Assembly (NCBI GenBank): GCA_045804965.1
Contig: JBJMMD010000021.1
Location: 1 to 64,000, forward strand
Origin: CAVTUU01 sp045804965
Lineage (GTDB): Bacteria; Chloroflexota; Chloroflexia; Thermomicrobiales; UBA6265
Direction: 5' to 3'
DNA length: 64,000 bases
Shown: positions 19,702 to 28,414 of the stretch, one piece after another
Numbering within the stretch: position 1 is the first letter of the stretch
Layout of the letters: each line of letters begins with the position of its first letter
Position numbers and translations under genes: made by a program
Notes under the pieces: model-generated
The model's database searches: none
Seen by the model: only the letters and a program-made list of their open reading frames with translations
Told to the model about the DNA's origin: nothing

Positions 19702-22680
19702 TTACTCATATCGAAGCGCCTCTGCGGGAGCGATCCGGCTGGCCTGGCGCGACGGGAGCCACGTCATGCTCATCGCGGCCGCCACCGTCGCGAACAGGAT
19801 CACGGTGATCAGCGTCCACGGCACCGTGAAGTTCTCAACCGGCGAGCCCATGCTGTCGCCTGCCAGCAGGTTGCGCGAGAGCAGCACCCCGAGCACGGTG
19901 CCGGTCAGCATGCCGATGCCGACCACGAACCCCGTCTCGATCAGGAATCCGAGCGAGACAAGTGAGCGCTGGAAGCCGAGGGCGCGGAGAACGCCGATCT
20001 GCTGACGCCGCTCCACCACCGAGCGGAAGGCGATCACGCCGACGGCCGCGACCCCAACCAGAAGGCCGAGTCCCATGAAGCCCTCGATCAAGTAAAGGAA
20101 TCCGGTTTGCTCCTTCTCGGCATCCTGCAGTTGATCGTGGATCGAAGTGGCCTGGATGCCGCGCTGGAGGAGTGCCGCCTCGATCGATTTCGAGGTGGCG
20201 TCCGAGCGGTCCGGATCGGTCAAGGACACAAGGAACGAGGTCGAGGTCAGCGTCGGGTAGATCGAGTCGATTGTCGCTTGGCTCGCGTACATGCCGTACA
20301 GACTGGAGATCTGCTCGTCGATGATGCCGATGATCGTGACCTTGCTCACCGACCCATCCTGGGCGGCCAGGTCGACGGTGATCGGGGCGAAGGTGTTGTT
20401 GTCGCTCGTCAAGCCGGTCAGCTCGAAGGCAGAGTCAGAGCCGCCGCCCAAGCCACCCTGAGGAATGGCGAACGAGTCGATTACGGCGACGTTAGGCTGG
20501 GTCTTGAGTGCCTGGATGATTTCGTCATCGTTGCCGTACCCCTCAGCCCGTTGCTGGAACTTGAGAATGCTATTGTCGATGAAGGCGTTGTCCATGCCGA
20601 TGACCGGCCACAGCTTCCACTCGTCTCCCGCGGGGAGCTTGATCTCTGAGCTGAAGAGGCTGGGGTTGGTCGTGACCCCGGTCGCATCGAAGCCAGAGGT
20701 GTCCACCCCGGCGGCCTCGAGATCCGCCGTCAGGTTCGGCATCGCCTCTTCGCTCTGGGCATTGGCGACGATATCCCAGCCCGCATTGGCATCCTTGTCG
20801 CCGCCGAAGTTGGCGTTCATCGTCGCCATCATCACTAGTGAGAAGACGATCAGGCTGAACATGGCGATCGTCATGCTGGTCCGCCCGCGGGCCGCGGAGG
20901 GATACGCGACGGCTGTCCGGACGGCAGGGAGCGTTCCCTTGAAGAGTCCACCCAGCTTGCTCACACCGGCCAATAGGTAATCGGTGTTCTGCATCGTGAG
21001 GATGGTTGCGCCCACTACCATGAAGATACCGGACAGGAAAAATAGCTCGATACCGCCGTCAAGCTCACCCCAGATCTTCTCGGCAATGTTCTCGGGAAGC
21101 AGCCACAGGGCCAGAATGTAGATGCCGACTACACTGAGCACTGGCCGGCTTGGAACCCCGAGATACCGAAGAATTTGCGCCGCTCCGAACGGGATCAGAC
21201 TCGCCCCTGCATAGAAGAAGAAGGCCTTATCACCGCTCAGCCCGGCCAGTGCCATGAGCACACCGGCCGTCAACATGACCACACCCCAGATCAATGTCCC
21301 GAGCTTGCGCTTGCTTGTCGCCACGTCCGGGATGTCGCGAATCGCGGCGACGACGTTCAGCTTGCTGACTTTCCAGGACGAGACCACGATCGTGACGAAG
21401 GTGATCACGACGCCGAGGCAGTACGCGATGATCATGCTGCGCGGCTCGACGTGAGGCTCGATCGGCACATACTGACCGAAGAGGAACTTCATCGCGTTGG
21501 CAATGCCGACCGAGGCGCCGACGCCGAGAGCGGACCCGACGAGCCCGGCAAGCAGGGCATAGCCGGCCCCTTCCGAGACGAATTGCTGAATCAATTGCTT
21601 GCGATGCGTGCCGACGGCCCGCGCCATGCCCATTTCCGACCGTCGCTCGGCCGCCAGCATCGTGAAGATCAGCACGATCAGGAGTAATCCGGCCGCAATC
21701 GAGAACAGCCCGAGGATCAGGAAGATGCTGGTGAAGTTGCTGGCGATTTTCTCACCGTCGTCGACCGAGTACCGCTTGATCGCGTCGACGCCCAGCCCTG
21801 TACCGGTGAGGGTCGGTCGGAGCGCCTCGACCACATGGTCGGTTTGCTTGAGGCCAGCGCGGGTTCCGCCCGCGCCGGAGATGGCGATGGCGCTGAGCAG
21901 GTGCGGTTGCCCGGTGAGCTCTTGGATCGCTGCCAGCGGCATGACCATGCCGGGATACTCGAGAAAGTCCTCGCGCCCACGGCGGTACCCGCTCAGGTAG
22001 GTGTCCTCCGCAATGCCGGCAACCGTGAGATTGTGCTGCACGCTTTCGTAGTAAATGGTCACCTGGTCGCCGATCGAAGCATCGAGCTCATCGGCCGCCG
22101 TCGCGGAGAGCACCACCCCATTCGCGGCGATGGCGCCAAGATCGATCGTCTTGCCATCCGTGCTGCGGATTCCACCAAAGGCAGAGAGCCGCGCCGGATC
22201 GGCACCCAAGAGGTTCACTGCAGGGTCTGCCTGCTGCTTCGTCTCGTTCACTGCGGAGACGCGGGCGTCGAGGATCGGCATGATCCCATCAACATCCGGA
22301 TCATCGGCCAGCGCTCCGTCGACCGTGGCAAGCACATTGGCGTCGAATTTGGCGTTGGCGTCGATGTTTGGCGCCTCGTACGCGCTGCTGGCGACGACAA
22401 GTTGATCGACCTGACCCAGGTTCTCGTAGCTGTCCTTGGTCAGGGAGTAATGCAACGTATCGCCTGTGCCGAGGGCGGCCGCGATGATCAGAGTGCTGAG
22501 CATCAGCCCGACAACGATCAGCGCCGTTTGTGCCTTGCGCCGTGGGATATTGCGCACGCCCATCTTGAACATGATGGGTCGCCGCCACGCCGCCAGCCCA
22601 ACTAATAGCAGACAACCACCGAGAAGGAGGAGCAGACCGACCATCAGACCGGCCGTGGGAATCCCAAATATGTCGTTCAT
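19702..22680 (-). CDS. MacB/FtsX-type ABC transporter permease, two permease units
   Basis: A 992-residue membrane protein with an N-terminal TM (about 10-30), a large external domain, an FtsX core (LLIVLIFTMLAAERRSEMGM), further TMs, a second external domain and a second FtsX unit (VIAFRSVVERRQQIGVLRALGFQ). It belongs to the type-VII/MacB mechanotransmission family and moves lipids or exports substrates rather than importing. ATG 22680 has AAAGGA upstream. The ATPase gene ends 45 bases before it. Confidence 0.9.
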   Translation of the reverse strand: MNDIFGIPTAGLMVGLLLLLGGCLLLVGLAAWRRPIMFKMGVRNIPRRKAQTALIVVGLMLSTLIIAAALGTGDTLHYSLTKDSYENLGQVDQLVVASSAYEAPNIDANAKFDANVLATVDGALADDPDVDGIMPILDARVSAVNETKQQADPAVNLLGADPARLSAFGGIRSTDGKTIDLGAIAANGVVLSATAADELDASIGDQVTIYYESVQHNLTVAGIAEDTYLSGYRRGREDFLEYPGMVMPLAAIQELTGQPHLLSAIAISGAGGTRAGLKQTDHVVEALRPTLTGTGLGVDAIKRYSVDDGEKIASNFTSIFLILGLFSIAAGLLLIVLIFTMLAAERRSEMGMARAVGTHRKQLIQQFVSEGAGYALLAGLVGSALGVGASVGIANAMKFLFGQYVPIEPHVEPRSMIIAYCLGVVITFVTIVVSSWKVSKLNVVAAIRDIPDVATSKRKLGTLIWGVVMLTAGVLMALAGLSGDKAFFFYAGASLIPFGAAQILRYLGVPSRPVLSVVGIYILALWLLPENIAEKIWGELDGGIELFFLSGIFMVVGATILTMQNTDYLLAGVSKLGGLFKGTLPAVRTAVAYPSAARGRTSMTIAMFSLIVFSLVMMATMNANFGGDKDANAGWDIVANAQSEEAMPNLTADLEAAGVDTSGFDATGVTTNPSLFSSEIKLPAGDEWKLWPVIGMDNAFIDNSILKFQQRAEGYGNDDEIIQALKTQPNVAVIDSFAIPQGGLGGGSDSAFELTGLTSDNNTFAPITVDLAAQDGSVSKVTIIGIIDEQISSLYGMYASQATIDSIYPTLTSTSFLVSLTDPDRSDATSKSIEAALLQRGIQATSIHDQLQDAEKEQTGFLYLIEGFMGLGLLVGVAAVGVIAFRSVVERRQQIGVLRALGFQRSLVSLGFLIETGFVVGIGMLTGTVLGVLLSRNLLAGDSMGSPVENFTVPWTLITVILFATVAAAMSMTWLPSRQASRIAPAEALRYE

Positions 22681-22725
22681 CTCCGTTGAATCCTTTCGTC
22701 TTAAATGCACTCGCGGCCGTCTGGG

Positions 22726-23529
22726 CTAGGCCAGCGCGGCGGCAGCCACCTGCCGGCCCGATGTGATCCTGCTTTCGAATTCGACGGTGCACGCTGGAAC
22801 CGGCTGATCGACCACCCTGCCGTCACGCATCGTGACGATCCGATCGCACTGCCGGCCGATGGCCGGATCATGGGTGACCAGCACGCAGCTCAGGCCGTCG
22901 CTCTTGTTCAGGTCGGTGAGCAACCCCATAATCTCGGCCGCGGTTTTGGAATCGAGCGCACCGGTCGGCTCATCGGCCCAGACCAGGGCCGGGTTGTTGA
23001 CGAGGGACCGGGCGATGGTGACCCGCTGGCGCTGACCACCGGACAACTCGCCTGGGCGATGGGTCGTCCACTTCGCGAGGCCGACCCGCTCCAGGGCGGC
23101 CACCGACCGGCTGCGCGCCTCCTTCGGCGAAACTCCGGAGACGAGCAGCGGCAGCTCGACATTCTCGACGGCGTTCAGAACCGGCAGCAGGTTGTACACC
23201 TGGAAAATGAAGCCCATGCGCCGGGCCCGATAGGTCGTCCGCTCGCCATCGGACATGGACGCGAGGTCCTTTCCCTCCAGCCAAACTTCACCCGAGTCGA
23301 CGTTGTCAAGTCCGGAAAGACAGTTGAGGAGCGTCGTCTTGCCACACCCAGACGGCCCCATGATCGCGACCATTTCACCTCGCTGAACGGCGAAGTTGAC
23401 CGCGTTCAGGGCCCGAACAGGCTCGGTGCCCGTCTGATAGGTCTTCACGACCTCGTGTGCATAGATGATGCAGCTTGATGTCGCTCCGTTGGATGTCTTG
23501 CCATTGCGATGAGAACCACGTCCAAACAT
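22726..23529 (-). CDS. MacB/LolD-type ABC transporter ATP-binding protein
   Basis: A 267-residue ATPase with Walker A GPSGCGKTT, signature LSGGQRQRV, Walker B LVWADEPTGALD and switch His in VTHD. The sequence is typical of the LolD/MacB subfamily that pairs with FtsX-like permeases, which is the next gene. ATG 23529 has AAGGAG 8 bases upstream. The GATTAC repeat cluster lies 100-160 bases upstream, so the exporter operon probably starts here. Confidence 0.94.
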   Translation of the reverse strand: MFGRGSHRNGKTSNGATSSCIIYAHEVVKTYQTGTEPVRALNAVNFAVQRGEMVAIMGPSGCGKTTLLNCLSGLDNVDSGEVWLEGKDLASMSDGERTTYRARRMGFIFQVYNLLPVLNAVENVELPLLVSGVSPKEARSRSVAALERVGLAKWTTHRPGELSGGQRQRVTIARSLVNNPALVWADEPTGALDSKTAAEIMGLLTDLNKSDGLSCVLVTHDPAIGRQCDRIVTMRDGRVVDQPVPACTVEFESRITSGRQVAAAALA

Positions 23530-24078
23530 TGCTACTACTCCTTGCCGGCGTGACGCCGCATTTGAAGACAACAGGCTTTGCAATGAGCCTGATCTGTAGC
23601 TTGAAATCGCGGGCTTCTGATCACATCGTCTGGATTACGCGATGCGATTACGTGATTGCCGCCGGCGGCATCGGCGGATTACCTAGGTAGCATCGAAGGC
23701 AGTGCTACGCGGAGGGCGTATGGTCGACCGTCGCCGGTCTTCCCGATCGCACAACACGAAACCATGCCGAGGCGGCTTAGGCCTTGCAGGCAGTGGTGAT
23801 GGGGACGTGCGAAGAGAAGAGCAACTGGTGGACCGCTTCCATCTGGTGAATGGGCTGTTTGCTCGTCCTCGCGTCGGGCGCCGATTTCGTAGTCTTCGTG
23901 AACTTCGGCGATCACTGGCAGCGATCCTGCTCGGCGCAAATCGACGATGTGACGAGATGTTTTTCTGGACCCCTTGCTTCGAAACGACGACCATTGCCAG
24001 CCGTCTCCATTTGAGGTCGTGGCCGTGAAATTAGTCTTTATTCGACTCTGTTCGATAGTTGGAAATGATCGCGAACGG
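23530..24078. other. Gap between exporter operon and propeller operon
   Basis: About 550 bases between divergent transcription units. The GATTAC repeats lie at 23632-23686. I see no believable gene in 23700-24078; the frames there have no recognisable protein character. Confidence 0.45.
23632..23686. promoter_or_regulatory. GATTAC repeat cluster upstream of the ABC exporter operon
   Basis: It contains GGATTACGCGATG, then CGATTACGTGATT and, 17 bases later, GGATTACCTAG. Two of these units match those at 15947-15972. The position 100-160 bases before ATG 23529 suggests binding sites for a shared regulator. Confidence 0.5.
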
Positions 24079-25197
24079 ATGCTTAATCGGACCTTGCTGG
24101 CTCTTGCAATTGTCTTGGGTGTTCTCGTCTCTGCCGTGAGTTCGCCCGCTCTTACAATCATGGGCGATGTCGTATTGGCCGATGCCACGCCAGCGACACA
24201 GTCGCCTCATTGCGGCACCCCCGGTGCGCCGGCAACGCCAACGGCACCCGCGGCGACTCCAAGTGCAGCTACGGCGGGATCGGGGTTAAAGGTCGTCGAA
24301 GATGTTCCCCTTCCAGGGAGCGCCTCGCGCTTCGACTATCAGAGCTTCGATTCCTCCACCGGACGGCTTTACATCGCCCACATGGGCGCCGGTCAGCTTG
24401 TGGTGTTCGATACCAAAGCACGCAAGGTGGTCGGCACAGTCGACGACCTCCCGACCGTGACCGGAATTCTCGTTGTTCCAGAAATCCATCGGGTCTTCGC
24501 CGCGGTCGCTGGCGATCATCAAGTCGCTGTGATCGACGACCAGAGTTTGAACGTCATCGCCCGTCTCGGAAAAATCGGCTTTCCAGACGGTTTGGGCTAT
24601 GTTGCGCAGTCCGGATACGTATTCGTTTCTGACGAGTCTGGTGGTGGCGAACTCGTCCTCGACGCGTTGAACAACACGGTTGTCACAACAATCGACATTG
24701 GCGGAGAGGCTGGCAATACCCGTTACGATGTAAGGTCAGGCTGCGTCTTCGTCGCCGTCCAAACCAGCGACGAACTTATCGCGATTGATCCGGCAAATCT
24801 GCAGATAGTCAATCGCTTCAATCTAGGCGCAAGATGCAAAGCGCCGCATGGCTTCTTGATCGATGTGCCGCGCCGGCTGGCATTCGTGACCTGTGAAGAC
24901 AACGCTAGGTTAGTCATCGTCGATCTCAACGCCATGCGGATTACATCCACCCACAATGTTGGCAATGGACCAGACGTGTTGGCACTTGACCCTGGGCTAC
25001 TCCGCCTCTACGTCGCCTCCGAGTCCGGAGTAGTTTCTTTCTTTGCGGAACAGGGGCATGAATTGCTCCCGGTTGGCGAATACCGCGCTACGCACGCCCA
25101 CTCGATTGCCGTTGATCCCGCGACGCATCTTGTCTATCTACCTCTTGAGGATGTTGGAGGGAAGCCGGTGCTCCGCATCATGACGCCGGGTAGTTAG
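24079..25197 (+). CDS. Exported YVTN beta-propeller protein, paralogue 1
   Basis: 372 residues: a signal peptide (MLNRTLLALAIVLGVLVSA), a Pro/Ala/Thr linker, then about six or seven short beta-propeller blades with the repeating pattern xRLYIAHMGxGQLVVFDTK, VFAAVAGDHQVAVIDDQSL and so on. Such propellers bind ligands or partner proteins on the surface. It is highly similar to 31746-32870. The start is chosen at the signal peptide; the ribosome site is weak. It is the first gene of a run with the ChrB-C, second propeller and PTP-like genes. Confidence 0.85.
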   Translation: MLNRTLLALAIVLGVLVSAVSSPALTIMGDVVLADATPATQSPHCGTPGAPATPTAPAATPSAATAGSGLKVVEDVPLPGSASRFDYQSFDSSTGRLYIAHMGAGQLVVFDTKARKVVGTVDDLPTVTGILVVPEIHRVFAAVAGDHQVAVIDDQSLNVIARLGKIGFPDGLGYVAQSGYVFVSDESGGGELVLDALNNTVVTTIDIGGEAGNTRYDVRSGCVFVAVQTSDELIAIDPANLQIVNRFNLGARCKAPHGFLIDVPRRLAFVTCEDNARLVIVDLNAMRITSTHNVGNGPDVLALDPGLLRLYVASESGVVSFFAEQGHELLPVGEYRATHAHSIAVDPATHLVYLPLEDVGGKPVLRIMTPGS

Positions 25198-25306
25198 GGA
25201 AAGAACGAAAAACAGAAGAAGCACCGATCTCGAAACGGCTTCTTGTGAGACGATCGCACAAAACCGCGCCACCTGAGATTGAATGGGTAACGAAGGAGTC
25301 TGTGCA

Positions 25307-25753
25307 ATGCAATGGGTTACTCGCGCGCGTCCCAAAGTTGATCGGATTGCCTGCCCCTGGTTGATCAAGAACTTTGTCGATACCGAGGCTGAGTTCGTCT
25401 ATGTCCCGAGCGACGAGGTGATGGCCCATGCCGAAAAGACCGGCGCTATTCCCTATGACGTTCCTGATGTCGAGCTCGGGCACCGCGGCCCTGAATGTTC
25501 GTTCGATGCCATCTTGAAAAAATACGGCTTAAGCGATCCGGCATTGCATCGGCTGGCGTTAATTGTGCGCGGGGCCGACACTCCAGCGAAAGATCTCACG
25601 CCTGAGTCACGAGGGCTAGAGGCCATTGCTGACGGCTTCCGCCGACTCTACGACGACGACCACCAGCAACTCGCCGCTGAATCTGTCGTCTACGACGCTC
25701 TCTACGCCTACTGCCAGGCCGTCATCGCCAGCGACATCGCGCCACACCAGTGA
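25307..25753 (+). CDS. ChrB C-terminal-domain protein (chromate resistance family)
   Basis: A 148-residue single-domain protein matching the C-terminal part of ChrB: WVTRARPKVDRIACPWLI at the start, then FVYVP, a GxIPYDVPDVELGHRGPECSFDAI block and a helical end with DDDHQQLAAES. Full ChrB is a chromate-responsive regulator; the N-terminal domain is absent here and no ChrA transporter is in the window, so a chromate role is uncertain. ATG 25307 has AAGGAG 8 bases upstream. It lies 34 bases before the cytoplasmic propeller gene. Confidence 0.82.
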   Translation: MQWVTRARPKVDRIACPWLIKNFVDTEAEFVYVPSDEVMAHAEKTGAIPYDVPDVELGHRGPECSFDAILKKYGLSDPALHRLALIVRGADTPAKDLTPESRGLEAIADGFRRLYDDDHQQLAAESVVYDALYAYCQAVIASDIAPHQ

Positions 25754-25787
25754 GTCCATCAGCGAAATAGCAAAAGGAAGTCGATAG

Positions 25788-26696
25788 ATGTTGAGCCTGA
25801 CGGGCTACGTCGATCTGCCGGCTCATGCGGAGGGCGGGTTCGACCATGGTGATGTTCACCGGGCGACAGGGCGCGTTTTTGTTGCCCACACCGCAAACGG
25901 CACAGTCGAAGTGATCGACGCCGCAGCGAGCCGTCATATCGCCACGCTTCCGGACTGCCCGGAAGCAAGCGGAGTGCTTTGCGCCCAAGAAGCAGGGCTT
26001 GTTTTCGCCGCGGCTCGGGCCAACGGGCGCGTGCTCGTCATCGACCCGCTGACTCGCCAAGTGACTGCCATCCTCGACGCGGGTCAACGTCCGAACGGAC
26101 TGGCTTGGGACTCGCAGCGACAACGATTGCTCGTGGCGGACGTCGGCGACAACCAGGCGCGGCTAGTGGACCTGACGGCGGCGACGGTCGTCGTGATAAT
26201 CGAACTGCCCGGGCGGCCGCGGTGGTGCGTCTATGATCCGAATGCCGACATGTTCTTCATCAACATCCGAGAGCCCGCGTTGGTAGTCAAACTGGATGCC
26301 GCCACGGGATCGCGTATCTCAGCATACGGTGTCGCCTCTGCCGGTCCGCATGGGCTAGACCTCGACGAACGGCAGCGTCGCCTCTTTGTCGCGTGCGATG
26401 GCGGCCAAGTCGTGATCCTCGACGCCGATGGAGGGGAGGAACTCGGGATTGTCCCGATTCCCGGCGTGCCCGACGCGATCTGGTTCGACGCAGCGCGGGA
26501 ATTTCTCTTCGTCGCCATTGGCGAACCGGGCGTGCTGACCGTCGTCGATACTGCGGCGGGGACAGTGGCCGAGGAAATTATCACCGAACCGGGCGCACAG
26601 ACGACTGCATTCGACCCGGTTCGCCAGCGGCTCTACGTCTTCCTGCCGCGCACTTGTCGCGCCGCAGTCTATCAGGTCGAGGAGAAACCTGGATGA
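25788..26696 (+). CDS. Cytoplasmic YVTN/SMP-30-like beta-propeller protein
   Basis: 302 residues with no signal peptide, composed of about six propeller blades (GRVFVAHTANGTVEVID, GLVFAAARANGRVLVID, QRLLVADVGDNQARLVD, RRLFVACDGGQVVILD). It shares the PHGLDLD element with the exported propellers. Its TGA overlaps the ATG of the PTP-like gene (ATGA at 26693-26696), so the two are translationally coupled. Ligand unknown. Confidence 0.85.
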   Translation: MLSLTGYVDLPAHAEGGFDHGDVHRATGRVFVAHTANGTVEVIDAAASRHIATLPDCPEASGVLCAQEAGLVFAAARANGRVLVIDPLTRQVTAILDAGQRPNGLAWDSQRQRLLVADVGDNQARLVDLTAATVVVIIELPGRPRWCVYDPNADMFFINIREPALVVKLDAATGSRISAYGVASAGPHGLDLDERQRRLFVACDGGQVVILDADGGEELGIVPIPGVPDAIWFDAAREFLFVAIGEPGVLTVVDTAAGTVAEEIITEPGAQTTAFDPVRQRLYVFLPRTCRAAVYQVEEKPG

Positions 26697-27058
26697 CTCA
26701 GGTGGTGCTTTTCATCTGTCCGCATGGTGCGGGTAAGAGCCGGATGGCCGCGGCATATTTTGATCTGAATGCGCCGCCAGGGTGGCAAGCGACCTCGGCC
26801 GGGATCGAGCCCGATCCCGTGCTCAGCCCCACAGCGGCCCGGTTGCTTGCCGGCACTGATGCTGAATCGTATCTGGACTCGGCGCCGCCACGGGCTATTA
26901 CCGAAGTGACCAGCGCGAACCGCGTAGTCGGCATCGACTGTACACCGGACGAAGCGACCGATCATTGGCAGCTTTCCGAGTCCGATTTCAATGGGGCAAT
27001 GCGCGACGAGATTCGCGCTCGCGCCGAGGCGTTTGCATCAGAAGTAGGCGATGGCTAG
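26693..27058 (+). CDS. Low-molecular-weight phosphatase/arsenate-reductase-like protein with CX5K loop
   Basis: A 121-residue protein whose N-terminus reads VVLFICPHGAGKSRMAAAYF. This aligns with the LMW-PTP P-loop CX5R(S/T), but the catalytic Arg is Lys (Cys9...Lys15-Ser16). It has the later SAGIEPDP segment as in LMW-PTP/ArsC. The usual C-terminal DP catalytic acid motif is not obvious (VGIDCTPDEATDHW). It may be a degenerate or specialised phosphatase or anion-binding protein. It overlaps the propeller gene by 4 bases. Confidence 0.75.
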   Translation: MTQVVLFICPHGAGKSRMAAAYFDLNAPPGWQATSAGIEPDPVLSPTAARLLAGTDAESYLDSAPPRAITEVTSANRVVGIDCTPDEATDHWQLSESDFNGAMRDEIRARAEAFASEVGDG

Positions 27059-27143
27059 AGCGCATGGCTTATCGCTTGTGGTGCGCCCAAAAACATTCCT
27101 CTCGACTAAGTCGGAACAAGGTTTTCAACCCTTGCTTTGCGTC

Positions 27144-27167
27144 TACGCTCAATGAACTTTGAGCGTA
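27144..27167. terminator. Hairpin after the propeller/ChrB/PTP-like operon
   Basis: TACGCTCAA (27144-27152) pairs with TTGAGCGTA (27159-27167) around a 6-base loop, 86 bases past the operon's last stop. There is no T-run, so its termination activity is doubtful. Confidence 0.4.
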
Positions 27168-27315
27168 AATAGCTGCTGGAGCAGTTCGGTCGAGCTGCTT
27201 TACCGGGTCAGCGAAATCCAGGCCTACAATCGTGCCGGAATTTGCCGGGGAGATAGCGGGTGTACGCTGATCGGCATCGGGCTAATCCATGGGCCCACCG
27301 TTGTCGACGCAACGC

Positions 27316-28209
27316 CTAAGGAGTAGACGTGGCCGCTTCACCGACGGTAAAGACGTCGACCATGCCCATGGCCGCGTGCGGCGTGAACGTCTCGCGATCG
27401 GGGACGAAGCACAGCACAACATAGGTGCCAGGTTGGAGGTCAACCTCGGCCCAGCCGGTCGTACCCGGCGTGAGCCAGCCAATCCCACCGACGCCGAGAA
27501 TGTCCCGACCAGACGGTCCACCGCCGGTTGGCGTCGCGTCCTGAGATTCCGCCATCACCAGCTCGAGCGCCTGCTCCTGAGTGAGTGGAGCCGGTGACCG
27601 GGCGAGCAGCAGCTCATGAGGTACGCGGCCGGCGTTGATCACCGCCCAGATCTGGCGGCCAGGTGCGAGCGTTTTGGGCAAGTCAAAGCCGTACTCAAAT
27701 AGGTGCGCGGTTGCAGTAGCCGGCGGCTCTGGCGTGGCGCCGGGAGTTGCCGCGCTGCCCGTCACGGCGAACGGCTGGAACGAGTCGCCAACGATCAGAT
27801 ACTCGCCGGGCGTGAGATCGACGACGACCTGGTTCGTGGCCCCCGGTTGGGTCTCACCCGGGAAGCCAGGATAGCTTGCCTCAAAGAGCCAAGCGGGTGG
27901 GGGTTCCCCGGGTCCCGGTGTCGCTGCCATCACGGCGTCAATCGTCACACCCTCTGGCAGCCGTAGCAGGAAGCCGTGCCAGGATTCTTCGCCCGAGTTT
28001 GTCAGCCCGATGAGATACCGACCGGCCGGAACCTGCGCCGGTGGCGGGGTCTTGTACGAGGCGCCGGCAACTTCGATGTTCAGTTCGGGATAGCCCAACC
28101 CAGCCAGCATCGAGGTCGAGGTTGCCGGTGTTGCGTCCTGAGCAAGAACGGCGGAAGAGCCAAAGGCAAGTACCGTGAACGCCAGCAGAAGCGAGAACAA
28201 TCTGCACAT
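27316..28209 (-). CDS. Exported double cupredoxin-like protein, paralogue 2
   Basis: 297 residues: a signal peptide ending near VLAQDATPA, then two cupredoxin-like halves. The C-terminal half carries His198 (VPHELLLA), Cys267 (LQPGTYVVLCF), His278 (PHAAMGM) and Met281/Met283, the order of blue-copper ligands. The start at 28209 has AAAGGGAGGAACTCC directly upstream. It is downstream of the GMC dehydrogenase genes on the same strand (205-base gap), so it could be an electron acceptor for them; this is inference. Confidence 0.8.
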   Translation of the reverse strand: MCRLFSLLLAFTVLAFGSSAVLAQDATPATSTSMLAGLGYPELNIEVAGASYKTPPPAQVPAGRYLIGLTNSGEESWHGFLLRLPEGVTIDAVMAATPGPGEPPPAWLFEASYPGFPGETQPGATNQVVVDLTPGEYLIVGDSFQPFAVTGSAATPGATPEPPATATAHLFEYGFDLPKTLAPGRQIWAVINAGRVPHELLLARSPAPLTQEQALELVMAESQDATPTGGGPSGRDILGVGGIGWLTPGTTGWAEVDLQPGTYVVLCFVPDRETFTPHAAMGMVDVFTVGEAATSTP

Positions 28210-28414
28210 GGAGTTCCTCCCTTTGCTCGGTGAAGGCTGCCCGTCGAAACGTGTGGAACTCCAATGTACGTTGAATATCACCGGCGTCAATTGCATGGAC
28301 AGCCATCCCTCGCAAAATGCCCGCTGCTGAGCCGCGTTGGTTGACGGGGGGAGTGGACGCAAGCAAGAGCAAGCGGGATCGCCGGCCGGCGATCCCGCTC
28401 GATGATGATCGATC

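Noticed and set aside
25307..25753. A chromate-resistance operon
   Set aside because: Only the ChrB C-terminal domain is present; there is no ChrA transporter or ChrB N-terminal domain in view.
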